The translations under genes and the position numbers were made by a program. 64,000 nt of DNA from Rhizobiales bacterium NRL2 (lineage in GTDB: Bacteria > Pseudomonadota > Alphaproteobacteria > Minwuiales > Minwuiaceae). The notes beneath the pieces are model-generated. The model was not told the origin of the DNA, ran no database searches, and saw only the letters and a list, made by a program, of their open reading frames with translations. Below, one piece after another: positions 7,473 through 15,812 of the stretch. The DNA lies in the NCBI GenBank assembly GCA_001664005.1, contig CP016093.1, positions 1,433,001-1,497,000 on the forward strand, written 5' to 3'. Position 1 is the stretch's first letter, and the number at the start of each line of letters is the position of its first letter.

Positions 7473-8708
7473 ATGACGGATCATTACGACGGGCTGGAAT
7501 CCCGCGCGCCGGAAAAGCGCGAGGAAGACCTGATGGCGGCGCTGCCGGGGCAGGTGGCGCACGCGAAGAATGGCTCGACCTTCTTCGGCGAACTCTACAA
7601 GGACATCCACCCGGAAGAGATCAACAGCCGCGAGGCGCTGCGGCAGTTGCCCGTCATCCGCAAGCCGGACGTGCAGGAGGCTCAGGCGGCGAACCCGCCC
7701 TTCGGCGGCCTCAACGCCGTGGCGGTCACCGAGATGGCGCACATCTACATGTCGCCCGGCCCGATCTTCGAGCCCGACGGCTCGGCGCGCGACCACTGGC
7801 GCTACGCCCGCGCGCTCTACGCCGCCGGCTTCCGCCAGGGCGACGTGGTCCACAACACGCTTTCCTATCATCTCACCCCGGCGGGCATGCTGGTGGAGAC
7901 GGGCTGCCGCGCCATCGGCTGCGCGGTCTTCCCCGGCGGCGTCGGCAATACCGAGATGCAGGTCGACGCGATCGAGAAGCTGAAGCCCACCGCCTATGCC
8001 GGCACGCCGTCCTTCCTGCGCATCCTGCTGGAGAAGGCGGACGAAATGGGGCGTGACAGCTCCTCCTACCGCAAGGCCTCGGTCGGCGCGGAGCCGCTGC
8101 CGCCTTCGCTCAGGCAGTGGTTCGAGGACCGCGGCATCCAGACCACGCAGGGCTACGGCACCGCCGACGTCGGGCTGATCGCTTACGAATCGATCCCCGT
8201 CGAGGGCATGATCCTGGACGAGGGGCTGATCCTGGAAATCTGCCGCCCCGGCACGGGCGAGCCGGTCGCGGAGGGCGAGGTCGGCGAGATCGTGGTGACC
8301 ACCTTCAACCCGATCTATCCGCTGATCCGCTACGGCACCGGCGACATGACGGCGATTCTGCCGGGCCAGAGCGAATGCGGCCGCACCAACACCCGCATCA
8401 AGGGCTGGATGGGACGGGCCGACCAGTCCTGCAAGGTGCGCGGCATGTTCGTCCACGCCAAGCTGGTGGGCCAGATCGTCGACCGTCACAAGGAAGTCGA
8501 CAAGGCGCGCATCGTCGTCACCAATCCCGACAACCGCGACCAGATGACCCTCAAGGCCGAGGCCTCCTCGGGCGGCGCGGCGCTGATCGAGGCGCTGAAG
8601 CAGACGGTGCAGACGGTCACCAAGCTGCGCGGCGAGGTCGAGATCGTCGCGCCCGGCAGCCTGCCCAATGACGGCGTCGTCGTCGAGGACGCGCGGGAGT
8701 TCAAGTAG
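7473..8708 (+). CDS. PaaK-like AMP-binding acyl-CoA ligase
   Basis: A 411-residue adenylate-forming enzyme of the phenylacetate-CoA ligase type. The start at 7473 is set by GGGGAGG five nt upstream; the frame before it overlaps the preceding gene. Landmarks are a PaaK-type core (YAGTPSFLRILLEKA), SVGAEPLPPSLRQWFEDRG, the adenine-binding QGYGTADVGL (usually YG.TE), the Asp region RYGTGDMTAI and a C-terminal lid with VRGMFVHAKLV. It would form an aryl- or acyl-CoA via acyl-AMP. The canonical glycine-rich P-loop is not obvious. It lies 5 kb from the paa operon, so a role in phenylacetate activation is possible but unproven; other aromatic acids are equally possible. Confidence 0.85.
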   Translation: MTDHYDGLESRAPEKREEDLMAALPGQVAHAKNGSTFFGELYKDIHPEEINSREALRQLPVIRKPDVQEAQAANPPFGGLNAVAVTEMAHIYMSPGPIFEPDGSARDHWRYARALYAAGFRQGDVVHNTLSYHLTPAGMLVETGCRAIGCAVFPGGVGNTEMQVDAIEKLKPTAYAGTPSFLRILLEKADEMGRDSSSYRKASVGAEPLPPSLRQWFEDRGIQTTQGYGTADVGLIAYESIPVEGMILDEGLILEICRPGTGEPVAEGEVGEIVVTTFNPIYPLIRYGTGDMTAILPGQSECGRTNTRIKGWMGRADQSCKVRGMFVHAKLVGQIVDRHKEVDKARIVVTNPDNRDQMTLKAEASSGGAALIEALKQTVQTVTKLRGEVEIVAPGSLPNDGVVVEDAREFK

Positions 8709-8748
8709 GCGGTGCGAAGAGGCGCGCGAGGGGAAGACACAAGTGAGA

Positions 8749-8856
8749 CGGCGCCCCTGGACTTGATCCGGGGGCCCAGCGAATCATTGGACTGGGTCCT
8801 CCCCGGAACGGGGTCCGGGGCAGGCTCGTCAAGCCCGAGGACGCCGTACTGTTTCG
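8749..8856. repeat. Dispersed intergenic palindromic element, type B, copy 2
   Basis: The core GGGCCCAGCGAATC followed by GGACTGGGTCC is shared, in reverse orientation, with the element at 14199-14272. Flanking hairpins are CCTGGACTTGATCCGGGG and CCCCGGAACGGGGTCCGGGG, and the end TCAAGCCCGAGGACGCC also matches copy 3. It occupies most of the gap before the next start codon at 8863. Confidence 0.65.
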
Positions 8857-8862
8857 GTCCCG

Positions 8863-9510
8863 GTGCCTGACGCGCCGGCCCTCCGCGTCGCGGTCTGCGT
8901 GCCGTCGGGCGACATGGTCCACATGGACTTCGCGGTCTGTCTGGCGCGCATGCTCTCCGACATGACGCACCGGCGCATCCCCTCGATCCTGGTCAACGAG
9001 AAGACGGCGCTCCTGCCCCAGGGCCGGCAGAATCTGGTCAACCGGGCGCTGGAGCACGAGGCCACGCATCTGCTGTTCCTCGACAGCGACATGACTTTCC
9101 CGCCGGAGACGGGTGCGCGCCTGCTTTCCCACGACCGCGACATCGTCGGCGCCGCCGCCTCGACCCGGCTGGAGGGGCGGCAGCGGATCACCGCGATGAA
9201 GCGCTGGGGCGAGCCGCTCGCGCTCGGCCCCGATGACGGGCTGGTGGCGGCCGACTATCTCGGCTGCGGCGGCATGCTGGTGAAGGCGGGCGTCTTCCGC
9301 AGCATGGAGAAGCCCTATTTCCCGTCGCATTTCATCGAGGAGCGCGACGGCCGCGACATCTGGCTGGGCGAGGATTTCGGCTTCTGCGACAAGGCCCGGG
9401 AACTGGGCTTCACGGTCCTGGTCGACGCGAAGCTCTCCTTCGCCTTCGGTCATCTGGGCCAGAAGAGCTTCACGCTGGGGCAGATGGCGGGGAAGCGGAT
9501 AAGGGAGTGA
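8863..9510 (+). CDS. Glycosyltransferase-like protein (GT-A type, hypothetical)
   Basis: A 215-residue protein starting with GTG. It has a DxD-like motif in THLLFLDSDMTFP and a GT2-like order of elements: N-terminal VAVCVPSGDMVHMDFA, ARLLSHDRDIVGAA, LGCGGMLVKAGVF and GEDFGFCDKARELGF. The last resembles the catalytic ED motif region of small GT-A glycosyltransferases. No membrane segment is seen. Such short proteins are also found in phage and surface-polysaccharide loci, but no partner genes are nearby. The next gene follows immediately (stop at 9510, GTG at 9512), so the two are likely co-translated. The sugar donor and acceptor are unknown. Confidence 0.6.
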   Translation: MPDAPALRVAVCVPSGDMVHMDFAVCLARMLSDMTHRRIPSILVNEKTALLPQGRQNLVNRALEHEATHLLFLDSDMTFPPETGARLLSHDRDIVGAAASTRLEGRQRITAMKRWGEPLALGPDDGLVAADYLGCGGMLVKAGVFRSMEKPYFPSHFIEERDGRDIWLGEDFGFCDKARELGFTVLVDAKLSFAFGHLGQKSFTLGQMAGKRIRE

Positions 9511-9511
9511 T

Positions 9512-10399
9512 GTGATGGCCGGACTCGGACCGATGGCGGGGCTGCTGCTGGCCCTCTCGATTTCCGGCGCGGTGCAGGCTGCGGAAGCCGAACGCGAGGT
9601 GCCCATCCACCTCAAGGCGATCTACTACGGCTTCAAGGTCACCTGCGATGCCGTGATCGAGCCTGCCCGCGGCCAGCCCTTCGCGCCGGCCAGCGATTCC
9701 ATCGTCTACTACATCGATGCGGACCCTCGTGACCTGTATCTGTCTGACCGATTCATTATCGACTACCGCGACCGTCATGCGACTTACGGCGAGTACCCAG
9801 ATTTCGATTTCGATCAGGAGCCGGCTGCCGCAGCGGATACGGTCGCATCCTATCTGGAAGGCCCCGCCACCGGCCTCTTGCTGATGAACGGCCGCGACGG
9901 GCTTTACGACGGGCTCGCGGACGAACTCGCGTCCAGTGAGGGCTTCCGCCGCCTCGCGGGCGCGGCCGGGGTCTACGAAGGGTTTCTGATCGCGCGCGAT
10001 GGCATCATGCAGGCGCTGGTCGTCAACGCCCTCGATCCGGAGACGGACTTCAACCGCTATGTGGTCAATGTCTTCCACACCGCGCTGATCGGGGCGGAGA
10101 TCTACACGACCTATCTCGGACAAGAGCTTGGAGAGTTCCGCTTCGATCAGCCGAAGCGGTACCTGAAGCGAAGTGCTGAAACCTACTACTTCGTCCGCTC
10201 GCTGCGGGACCGTCTGGTCCCCTACGCGCACCGGCGTCATCTCTACAGCGAGAAGGCGCGGGCGAAGATCGATGACGAACGGAACACGCAGAGCGAGTTC
10301 ACGAAGCCCCTCCTGCCGCCCTACCGGCTGGACATGCCCGAAAGCTGCGCCGACGAGTTCGATTGGGTGAGCGAGTACGTTTCCGGCAGGCAGGAATAG
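9512..10399 (+). CDS. Hypothetical exported protein
   Basis: 295 residues; I do not recognise the family. The start could be GTG 9512 or ATG 9515. The N-terminus (MAGLLLALSISGAVQAAEA) looks like a Sec signal peptide with an AQA-type cleavage site, so the mature protein is probably periplasmic or outer-membrane associated. The rest is mixed and polar, rich in Tyr and Asp (IVYYIDADPRDLYLSD; PDFDFDQEP), with one Cys near the N-terminus (FKVTCDAV) and one near the C-terminus (MPESCADEF) that could form a disulfide. Base composition in its middle looks less GC-rich than in the neighbours. It is probably transcribed with the GT-like gene. Confidence 0.6.
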   Translation: MMAGLGPMAGLLLALSISGAVQAAEAEREVPIHLKAIYYGFKVTCDAVIEPARGQPFAPASDSIVYYIDADPRDLYLSDRFIIDYRDRHATYGEYPDFDFDQEPAAAADTVASYLEGPATGLLLMNGRDGLYDGLADELASSEGFRRLAGAAGVYEGFLIARDGIMQALVVNALDPETDFNRYVVNVFHTALIGAEIYTTYLGQELGEFRFDQPKRYLKRSAETYYFVRSLRDRLVPYAHRRHLYSEKARAKIDDERNTQSEFTKPLLPPYRLDMPESCADEFDWVSEYVSGRQE

Positions 10400-10418
10400 C
10401 GCCGGCTTTCCCTTCCCC

Positions 10419-11567
10419 TCAACCCGGAGAGATCCCGCGCTGCGTGGAATTCGCGGTCCCGGCGAGGCGCGAGGCGGTCTGGAACCGCGTGCGGTATTCG
10501 GCTGGCGGCAGGCCGGCGGCGTCCCGGAAGGCCTTGGCGAAGGACGACCGGTCGGCATAGCCCACCCGGCCCGCGACATCCTCGATCGGCATCCGGCTGC
10601 CGGCCAGCAGCCGCATCGCCCGCTCCATCCTCAGCCCGGTGACATAGGCCCTGGGGGCAAGCCCGGTGGCCCGCTGGAAGCGGCGCGAGAAGGTCTGCAC
10701 GTTCATGTTGGCGAGATCGGCGGCGGCGCCCACCAGCCCGGCGTCCGCCAGATGCATGTGAAAGAACTGCTTTGCCAGCGCCACCACCTGGTCGCCGCCG
10801 TCCGCCTCCGCCGCGCTGGCCAGCGACCATTCGTGCAGCGCCTCGCTCCAGGTCCGCCCATACAGGGTGGCGAATTCGATGGCCGTCGGTGCGCCGTGGA
10901 AATGCGCGATCATGAACAGGCTGACATCGGCTGAATAGACCGACTGCCCGCCGGTGACGATCTCCCGCCGCGATCCGGAAACCACCAGCGTCCGCTTCCT
11001 GAGAACCCGCACCCGGGGATAGCGCGCCTGGAACGCCTCGGCGTAGAGGCCGTGCATGGCGCTTTCGTGGCCGTCGAGCAGGCCGGCCTCGGCGAGGCCG
11101 TAGGCGCCCGAGCACATGGTCGACAGGAACGCTCCGGCGCCGTGCTGGCGGGCGAGCCAGCCACGTTCGGCGGCGGAGAGGATGGGGCCGTAGTCCGGGT
11201 CGGACAGGCAGCCGTCGTCATACAGGGTCGGCACCACCACCGCGTCGTAGACCCGTTCGTCGTCCAGCGTCGCATGCGGCGTCAGTCCGAGGCCGCTGAT
11301 GGTCCGCCGCGGCGCCGCGTCCGCGGCGACGATCCGGGGCAGGAAACGCCGGCCGGCGGCGGGGCCGGGCGGCAGCATGTTCACCGCCTGCAGGTCCTCG
11401 TAGACCGCCGCCATGTTGGCCATGCTGGCCTGCGGCAGGGCGAGAATCGCGACCCGAACCGGGGGATTTCCGGATGCCTTTCCGCCGGCCGCGGGCGCGG
11501 TCCAGGTGCGGTAGCCGTCCGCCACCGCCGCCGTCCGTTTCGCCCCCTGTTTGACCTCTGTCGACAT
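10419..11567 (-). CDS. GlxA-type transcriptional regulator (DJ-1/PfpI domain plus AraC HTH)
   Basis: A 382-residue regulator. An N-terminal DJ-1/PfpI-like sensor domain (about 37-210, VAILALPQASMANMAAVYEDL; GAFLSTMCSGAYGLAEAGLLDG, with the nucleophile-elbow-like Cys) is joined to a C-terminal AraC DNA-binding domain with two HTH motifs (MNVQTFSRRFQRATGLAPRAYV; IEDVAGRVGYADRSSFAKAFRDAAG). The first 36 residues are weakly conserved, so a later start is possible. It is divergent from the EthD gene with only 60 bp between start codons, which makes that gene its most likely target (inference). GlxA-type regulators typically respond to small metabolites; the ligand is unknown. Confidence 0.9.
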   Translation of the reverse strand: MSTEVKQGAKRTAAVADGYRTWTAPAAGGKASGNPPVRVAILALPQASMANMAAVYEDLQAVNMLPPGPAAGRRFLPRIVAADAAPRRTISGLGLTPHATLDDERVYDAVVVPTLYDDGCLSDPDYGPILSAAERGWLARQHGAGAFLSTMCSGAYGLAEAGLLDGHESAMHGLYAEAFQARYPRVRVLRKRTLVVSGSRREIVTGGQSVYSADVSLFMIAHFHGAPTAIEFATLYGRTWSEALHEWSLASAAEADGGDQVVALAKQFFHMHLADAGLVGAAADLANMNVQTFSRRFQRATGLAPRAYVTGLRMERAMRLLAGSRMPIEDVAGRVGYADRSSFAKAFRDAAGLPPAEYRTRFQTASRLAGTANSTQRGISPG

Positions 11568-11627
11568 ATATCGCGTCCGGCGGCCTTCCTAAGCTGCGGC
11601 GGAATTCTAGCACAGAGGAGTCCCGAC
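11568..11627. promoter_or_regulatory. Divergent promoter region between glxA-like regulator and EthD gene
   Basis: Only 60 bp separate the two start codons, so promoters for both genes must overlap here or inside the coding ends. A good RBS (AGAGGAG, 11614-11620) serves the plus-strand gene. I see no clear -35/-10 pair or AraC half-sites by eye. Confidence 0.4.
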
Positions 11628-12059
11628 ATGATCTCCAGGCACGCAGCCCTGCTGACCGCCGCGCTGGTCGCCGCCTCCACGGGCGAGGCGCTGGCCGACG
11701 CCATGCGCACCGACGATGCCCCTTTCGTCGCCACCTATCTGGTCAAGAAGAAGCTGGGCATGAGCTTCGAGGCGTTCAAATCCCATCAGTTGAACACCCA
11801 CGTGCCGCTGGCCCTGGCGCTGCCGGGTCTGCTGGACTACCGGCTGACCTTCTTTCCGCCGAACGGCAGCGACTCTCAGGCCGTGGACGCCATCGCCGAG
11901 GTGACGTTCGACAGCGCGGGCGCCTATGAAGCGGCCATGGCGTCGGAGGCCGGGCAGCGGGCGCTGGCGGACCTGCCGAACATGCTGGATCTCGATGCCG
12001 TCATCGTGCTGACCGCGGCATCCGGAGACATGTACGCGGCGCACATCGAACCGGAGTGA
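11628..12059 (+). CDS. Exported EthD-domain protein
   Basis: A 143-residue protein with a Sec-type signal peptide (MISRHAALLTAALVAASTGEALA) followed by one EthD/ferredoxin-like alpha-beta domain (FVATYLVKKKLGMSFEAFKSHQLNTHVPLAL; DYRLTFFPP; AIAEVTFDSAGAYEAAMASEAGQRALADLPNMLD). EthD-like dimeric alpha/beta barrel proteins accompany degradation pathways, and most are cytoplasmic, so a signal peptide is unusual. The start is fixed by AGAGGAG at 11614. Regulation by the divergent GlxA-like protein is inferred from position. Confidence 0.8.
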   Translation: MISRHAALLTAALVAASTGEALADAMRTDDAPFVATYLVKKKLGMSFEAFKSHQLNTHVPLALALPGLLDYRLTFFPPNGSDSQAVDAIAEVTFDSAGAYEAAMASEAGQRALADLPNMLDLDAVIVLTAASGDMYAAHIEPE

Positions 12060-12119
12060 GGCGGCCCGGGATGTCAGGGGGGAAGGTGAGACCGGCACAT
12101 CGGCGCGCTCGAATGCGCC

Positions 12120-12353
12120 GTGCACGGACTGGCGTCGGCGTGGCGCAAGCTGCGCAGCACGCAGCGGACCATGGTCGGTGCGGACGCCCCGCAACTGATC
12201 GAGGAATGCGTCATCCGCCCGCCGATCCCGGCCAAACTGCGCAGGCATCTGATCGGCGAGATGGCCGAGAACGAGCCACGCATGCTCGCAGTGAGCGGGA
12301 GACTGGCTGAGGCGAGCGGCGGTGAGCCGACTCTGGCTGTGGCGGTCAGCTGA
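12120..12353 (+). CDS. Possible small hypothetical protein
   Basis: A 77-codon frame starting with GTG in the 300-bp gap between the EthD gene and the LLM oxidoreductase. The translation (LIEECVIRPPIPAKLRRHLIGEMAENEPRML) looks protein-like and not like a shadow of a neighbour, but there is no clear RBS and I do not recognise it. It could be a real small gene, a gene remnant, or chance in GC-rich DNA. Apart from the terminal palindrome at 12342, nothing else is seen in this gap. Confidence 0.25.
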   Translation: MHGLASAWRKLRSTQRTMVGADAPQLIEECVIRPPIPAKLRRHLIGEMAENEPRMLAVSGRLAEASGGEPTLAVAVS

Positions 12354-12357
12354 CCGC
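12342..12357. terminator. Perfect palindrome between convergent genes
   Basis: GCGGTCAGCTGACCGC is a perfect 16-bp palindrome immediately before the stop codon of the minus-strand LLM gene. It has no loop and no U-tract, so it could be a weak bidirectional terminator or a protein site; I cannot tell which. Confidence 0.3.
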
Positions 12358-12359
12358 TG

Positions 12360-13385
12360 TCAACGCCCCACCACCAGCTCCGCCATCTGCGTGAGTTCGC
12401 GCTCGTCGGAGGCCCAGACCATCAGGCCGGTGACGGGGCTCTCCTCCCACGCAGACAGCTTGTCGCGGATGCGCTCGGGCGGGCCGATCAGGCTGATCTC
12501 GTCGGCCAGGCTGTCGGGCACGGCGGCCACCGCCTCGCGGCGCTTGCCGTCCAGGTAGAGATCCTGGATCTTCGCCGCCGCGTCGGCATAGCCCATGCGG
12601 GCGACCAGGTCGTTGTGGAAATTGCGGTCGCGCGCGCCCATGCCGCCGACATAGAGCGCCAGGTTCTCCTTCACCTTCGCCAGCGCGCCCTCGACATCGT
12701 CGGTGATGGCGATGCGGACGGGGCAGAAGATTTCGAAGCCGGGCTTCAGGTTCGCCGTCTGCTCGGCATAGACCTTGGGGCCGGTCGGCGAGAAGTAGAG
12801 CGGGAACCAGCCGTCGCAGATCTCGGTGGCCATCTTCACGTTCTTCGGGCCCTCGGCGCCGAGGAAGATCGGCAGGTCGGAGCGGAGCGGATGGACGATG
12901 GATTTCAGCGGCTTGCCCAGGCCCCAGGAACCCGGCGCATCCGCCGGATAGGGCAGCGTGTAGTGCTCGCTCTGATGTTCGACCGGTTCGTCGCGGGCCA
13001 GCACCTGGCGGATGATGTCGATATAGGCGCGGGTGCGGGCCAGCGGCTTGGCGAAGGGCCGGCCGTACCAGCCCTCCACCACCTGGGGGCCGGAGACGCC
13101 GAGGCCCAGGATCATCCGCCCGTTCGAGAGATGGTCCAGGGTGATGGCGTGCATGGCCAGCGAGGTCGGCGTCCGCGCCGAAATCTGCGCGATGGCCGTG
13201 CCGAGCTTGATCCGCTCGGTCTGCGCGCCGACCCAGGCCAGCGGCGTCAGCGCGTCGGAGCCGTAGGCCTCCGCCGTGAAGAAGCCGTGGCAGCCCAGCC
13301 GCTCGGCGAGCTGCGCCATGGCGACCATGTTCTGCGGCGGATGCGACGACCAGTAGCCGGCCATCAGATTCAGTTTCAGCGCCAT
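12360..13385 (-). CDS. LLM-class flavin-dependent oxidoreductase
   Basis: A 341-residue luciferase-like monooxygenase-fold protein. The start at 13385 is set by GGGGAGG seven nt upstream. Typical features are LAERLGCHGFFTAEAYGSDALTPLAWVGAQTERIKLGTAIAQI, then HAITLDHLSNGRMILGLG and a C-terminal block IGPPERIRDKLSAW found in F420- or FMN-dependent members. The family includes alkane, nitrilotriacetate and F420-dependent oxidoreductases; the cofactor and substrate cannot be assigned here. It is an isolated gene, convergent with the EthD region and divergent from the hemolysin-III gene. Confidence 0.9.
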   Translation of the reverse strand: MALKLNLMAGYWSSHPPQNMVAMAQLAERLGCHGFFTAEAYGSDALTPLAWVGAQTERIKLGTAIAQISARTPTSLAMHAITLDHLSNGRMILGLGVSGPQVVEGWYGRPFAKPLARTRAYIDIIRQVLARDEPVEHQSEHYTLPYPADAPGSWGLGKPLKSIVHPLRSDLPIFLGAEGPKNVKMATEICDGWFPLYFSPTGPKVYAEQTANLKPGFEIFCPVRIAITDDVEGALAKVKENLALYVGGMGARDRNFHNDLVARMGYADAAAKIQDLYLDGKRREAVAAVPDSLADEISLIGPPERIRDKLSAWEESPVTGLMVWASDERELTQMAELVVGR

Positions 13386-13519
13386 CGCATCCTCCCCGGG
13401 ATCGGCCTTCTTCACATTGTCGCCATGGTGCATGGCCCATGATCCGGAAGGAAGGGACTTGCCGCGCCGCCGGATCCGACCAGATGAAGATTGACGACGA
13501 CTGCGGGAGACCGGAAGGG

Positions 13520-14161
13520 ATGGACCGCCACTACAGCCGCGCCGAACGCATCGCCGACGGCCTTGTCCACGCCATCGGGCTGGCGCTGGCCATCGGCGCC
13601 TGCGCCGCGCTGGCCGCCCTGGCCCTGCCCGCTGCGGATGCGCTCAGGATGGCCGCGCTGGTCATCTATGCCGGCGGGCTGGTGACCATGCTCGGCTGCT
13701 CGGCGGCCTACAACCTGATGCCCGAGGGGGACTGGAAGAATATCTTCCGCCGCCTGGATCACGCCGCCATCTTCCTCATGATCGCCGGCACCTATACGCC
13801 TTTCACTCTGGTCGCCATCGGCGGCGCCTGGGGCTGGAGCCTGTTCGGCGTGGTCTGGGCCGGGGCCCTCGCCGGCGCCATGCTGAAGCTGGTCTGGCCG
13901 CACCGCTTCGAACGGCTGTCCATCGCCGTTTACCTGCTGCTCGGCTGGGTAATCCTGCTCGCCCTGGGCCCGATGTTCGCGAACATGTCGCTGCAAGCCA
14001 TCGTGCTGCTGGGCGTTGGCGGCCTGCTCTACAGCCTGGGCGTGCTGTTCCACCTCTGGGAGCGGCTGAAGTTCCAGAACGCGGTCTGGCACGCCTTCGT
14101 GCTCGCCGCAGCCGCCTGCCACTACGTGGCCGTGGTCAGCGAGGTGGCGCTGGCGGCATGA
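13520..14161 (+). CDS. Hemolysin III / PAQR-family membrane protein
   Basis: About 213 residues with seven predicted membrane helices and the PAQR signatures: N-terminal YSRAERIADGLVHAIGLALA, SAAYNLMPEGDWKNIFRRLDHAAIFLMIAGTYTPF, and the C-terminal VWHAFVLAAAACHYVAV. The His and Asp residues of the PAQR intramembrane metal site (LDHAAIF and the two His in WHAF...CHY) are kept. Starts at 13439 or 13484 are possible; I prefer 13520 because family similarity begins there, though its RBS is poor. Bacterial members are only loosely linked to hemolysis; a hydrolase role in the inner membrane is inferred from the fold. Confidence 0.85.
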   Translation: MDRHYSRAERIADGLVHAIGLALAIGACAALAALALPAADALRMAALVIYAGGLVTMLGCSAAYNLMPEGDWKNIFRRLDHAAIFLMIAGTYTPFTLVAIGGAWGWSLFGVVWAGALAGAMLKLVWPHRFERLSIAVYLLLGWVILLALGPMFANMSLQAIVLLGVGGLLYSLGVLFHLWERLKFQNAVWHAFVLAAAACHYVAVVSEVALAA

Positions 14162-14198
14162 CCGGCCGGCGCGTGCCTGCGTCGAGAATAACAGACGG

Positions 14199-14272
14199 CG
14201 TCCTCGGGCTTGACCCGAGGACCCAGTCCTTCGATTCGCTGGGCCCTTGGATCAAGTCCAAGGGCGCCGGCA
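14199..14272. repeat. Dispersed intergenic palindromic element, type B, copy 3
   Basis: The hairpins CCTCGGGCTTGACCCGAGG and CCTTGGATCAAGTCCAAGG flank CCCAGTCCTTCGATTCGCTGGG, itself a palindrome. It is the clearest copy of the family and matches the 8749-8856 copy in reverse orientation. It lies between the convergent hemolysin-III and thiolase-like genes, where its stems could also end transcripts. Confidence 0.7.
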
Positions 14273-14276
14273 TTTT

Positions 14277-15812
14277 TCACGCCGGCACGAAGATGTTGAC
14301 GCCGTCGGCGGTCGAGACCTGCCCGGCGCGACCCAGATAGTCTGTCCGTTCCATCTCCGCCAGCAGATCCGGGTCGGCGGGCGTGTTGGCGATGAAGCGC
14401 CGCCCGTCCTCCAGGCGCCCGAACAGGATCGCGTAGCTCGGCCCCTTGCGGTCGTGCATCACGGTGTAGGTCTCGATCTCCGCCGGGCCTTCGGCGAACT
14501 CGGCCACTTCCGGCCCCTTCTCGGCGTCGATCCGCGCCTGATAGGTCGCCGGATCGGCGGGGGCGAACGGCTTCTCCGGCATATCGGTCGAGTAGATTCC
14601 CGCCGACTGCTTGGTGACGTAGTTGCCGTTGGAGGTGACGAGGCCATAGGAGCCGGGCCGGGCGCGGACCCGGTTCATCATCTCGGCGATGGAGTGGGTG
14701 ACGTAGTTGTTCCCCGGTCCGCCGAAATAGGGCAGGCCGCCGGTCACCGTCAGCCCGCGCGGGTCGTCCTCGGCGATCCCCATCTCGGCGCAGGCGATCT
14801 GCACCGCGGAGGGGAAGCAGGAATAGAGGTCGAGGAAATCCATGTCCCCGACCGACTTGCCCGCCATGCGGCAGGTCTCCTCGCCGACCGTGCGCATGGC
14901 CGGCGAGCTCCAGTGATTGATCCGGTCCGACAGGTACCAGTGGTCGTTGGCGTCGCCGCAACCATGCAGGAAGACCCACTTCTCCCGCGGGATGCCCAGT
15001 TTCTTCGCCCGGGCCACCGACATCAGGATGACGGCGGCCGACTGGTCGATGAAGGCGTTGGCGTTCATCAGCTTCGTGTAGGGGAAGCCGATGAAGGGGT
15101 TCTTCTCGCTGACCGTGGCGATCTGTTCGGCGGTGAAGCCGTCGCGGCGGTCGGCCAGCGGGTTCGCCGCCGCCACCCTGGCGAAGCCTTCGAACAGGCG
15201 GCCCATGGACATCAGGTGCTCGTCGATGCTCTCGCCCTTGTGGCCGCGGATTGCGTTCTCGACCAGCGGATAGGCGAAGATCGCGCCGGCCATGCGGTGG
15301 CGGTCTTCCATGTCGCTCCAGCCGCGCTTCGAGACGCCCCAGCGCTCAGGCTCGCCGCCGGGGTCCTCCGACCAGTCGAGCTCCACGCCGGCGCGCTGGG
15401 CGGCCTTCTGTGTCGACAGCGCTTCCCCGCCGGCGATCATGGCGGCCGAGAGCTCGCCGCGGGTGATCATCTCCGACATGCGGCTGATGCACCACTGGGT
15501 CATGTTCCCGCCGGCATGGGTGTAGACCAGCCGCTTCGCGTTCGTTGCGCCCAGCCGTGCGGCGAGCGATTTCGGTGGGTTCGTATAGCGGCCGAACGGG
15601 CAGGTGAAGCGCCAGCTGGTGTCGGAGAAGGAAGCAAGCTGGACGACGGTGTCCAGCGCCTCCAGCACCTGCCGCTCCACGCCGGCGTCCTTCGCGGCCT
15701 CCGCGCCGGCGGCCGCTGTCAGGTCCATCGGCGACAGGGCCGCCCTGGGGTCTTCTTCCCGCTGGGTGACCTGGCCCGAGCCGACCAGGACCGGAATGCG
15801 TGTCTCGTCCAT
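14277..15812 (-). CDS. Thiolase-like acetyl-CoA acetyltransferase family protein
   Basis: A 511-residue protein of the thiolase fold with an extra C-terminal domain (about 400-511, MHDRKGPSYAILFGRLEDG). The thiolase core shows MDETRIPVLVGSGQVTQRE, HAGGNMTQWCISRMSEMI, AAMIAGGEAL, FLDLYSCFPSAVQIA and the C-terminal VTGGLPYFGGPGNNYVTHSIAEM. The His of the usual NGHP motif is not evident. In the place of the nucleophilic Cys (normally C-x-S-G) the sequence reads GGNM, so classical ping-pong thiolysis is doubtful. By similarity it belongs to the SCP-x/steroid-type group with variant active sites. It is divergent from the alpha/beta hydrolase next to it. Confidence 0.8.
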   Translation of the reverse strand: MDETRIPVLVGSGQVTQREEDPRAALSPMDLTAAAGAEAAKDAGVERQVLEALDTVVQLASFSDTSWRFTCPFGRYTNPPKSLAARLGATNAKRLVYTHAGGNMTQWCISRMSEMITRGELSAAMIAGGEALSTQKAAQRAGVELDWSEDPGGEPERWGVSKRGWSDMEDRHRMAGAIFAYPLVENAIRGHKGESIDEHLMSMGRLFEGFARVAAANPLADRRDGFTAEQIATVSEKNPFIGFPYTKLMNANAFIDQSAAVILMSVARAKKLGIPREKWVFLHGCGDANDHWYLSDRINHWSSPAMRTVGEETCRMAGKSVGDMDFLDLYSCFPSAVQIACAEMGIAEDDPRGLTVTGGLPYFGGPGNNYVTHSIAEMMNRVRARPGSYGLVTSNGNYVTKQSAGIYSTDMPEKPFAPADPATYQARIDAEKGPEVAEFAEGPAEIETYTVMHDRKGPSYAILFGRLEDGRRFIANTPADPDLLAEMERTDYLGRAGQVSTADGVNIFVPA

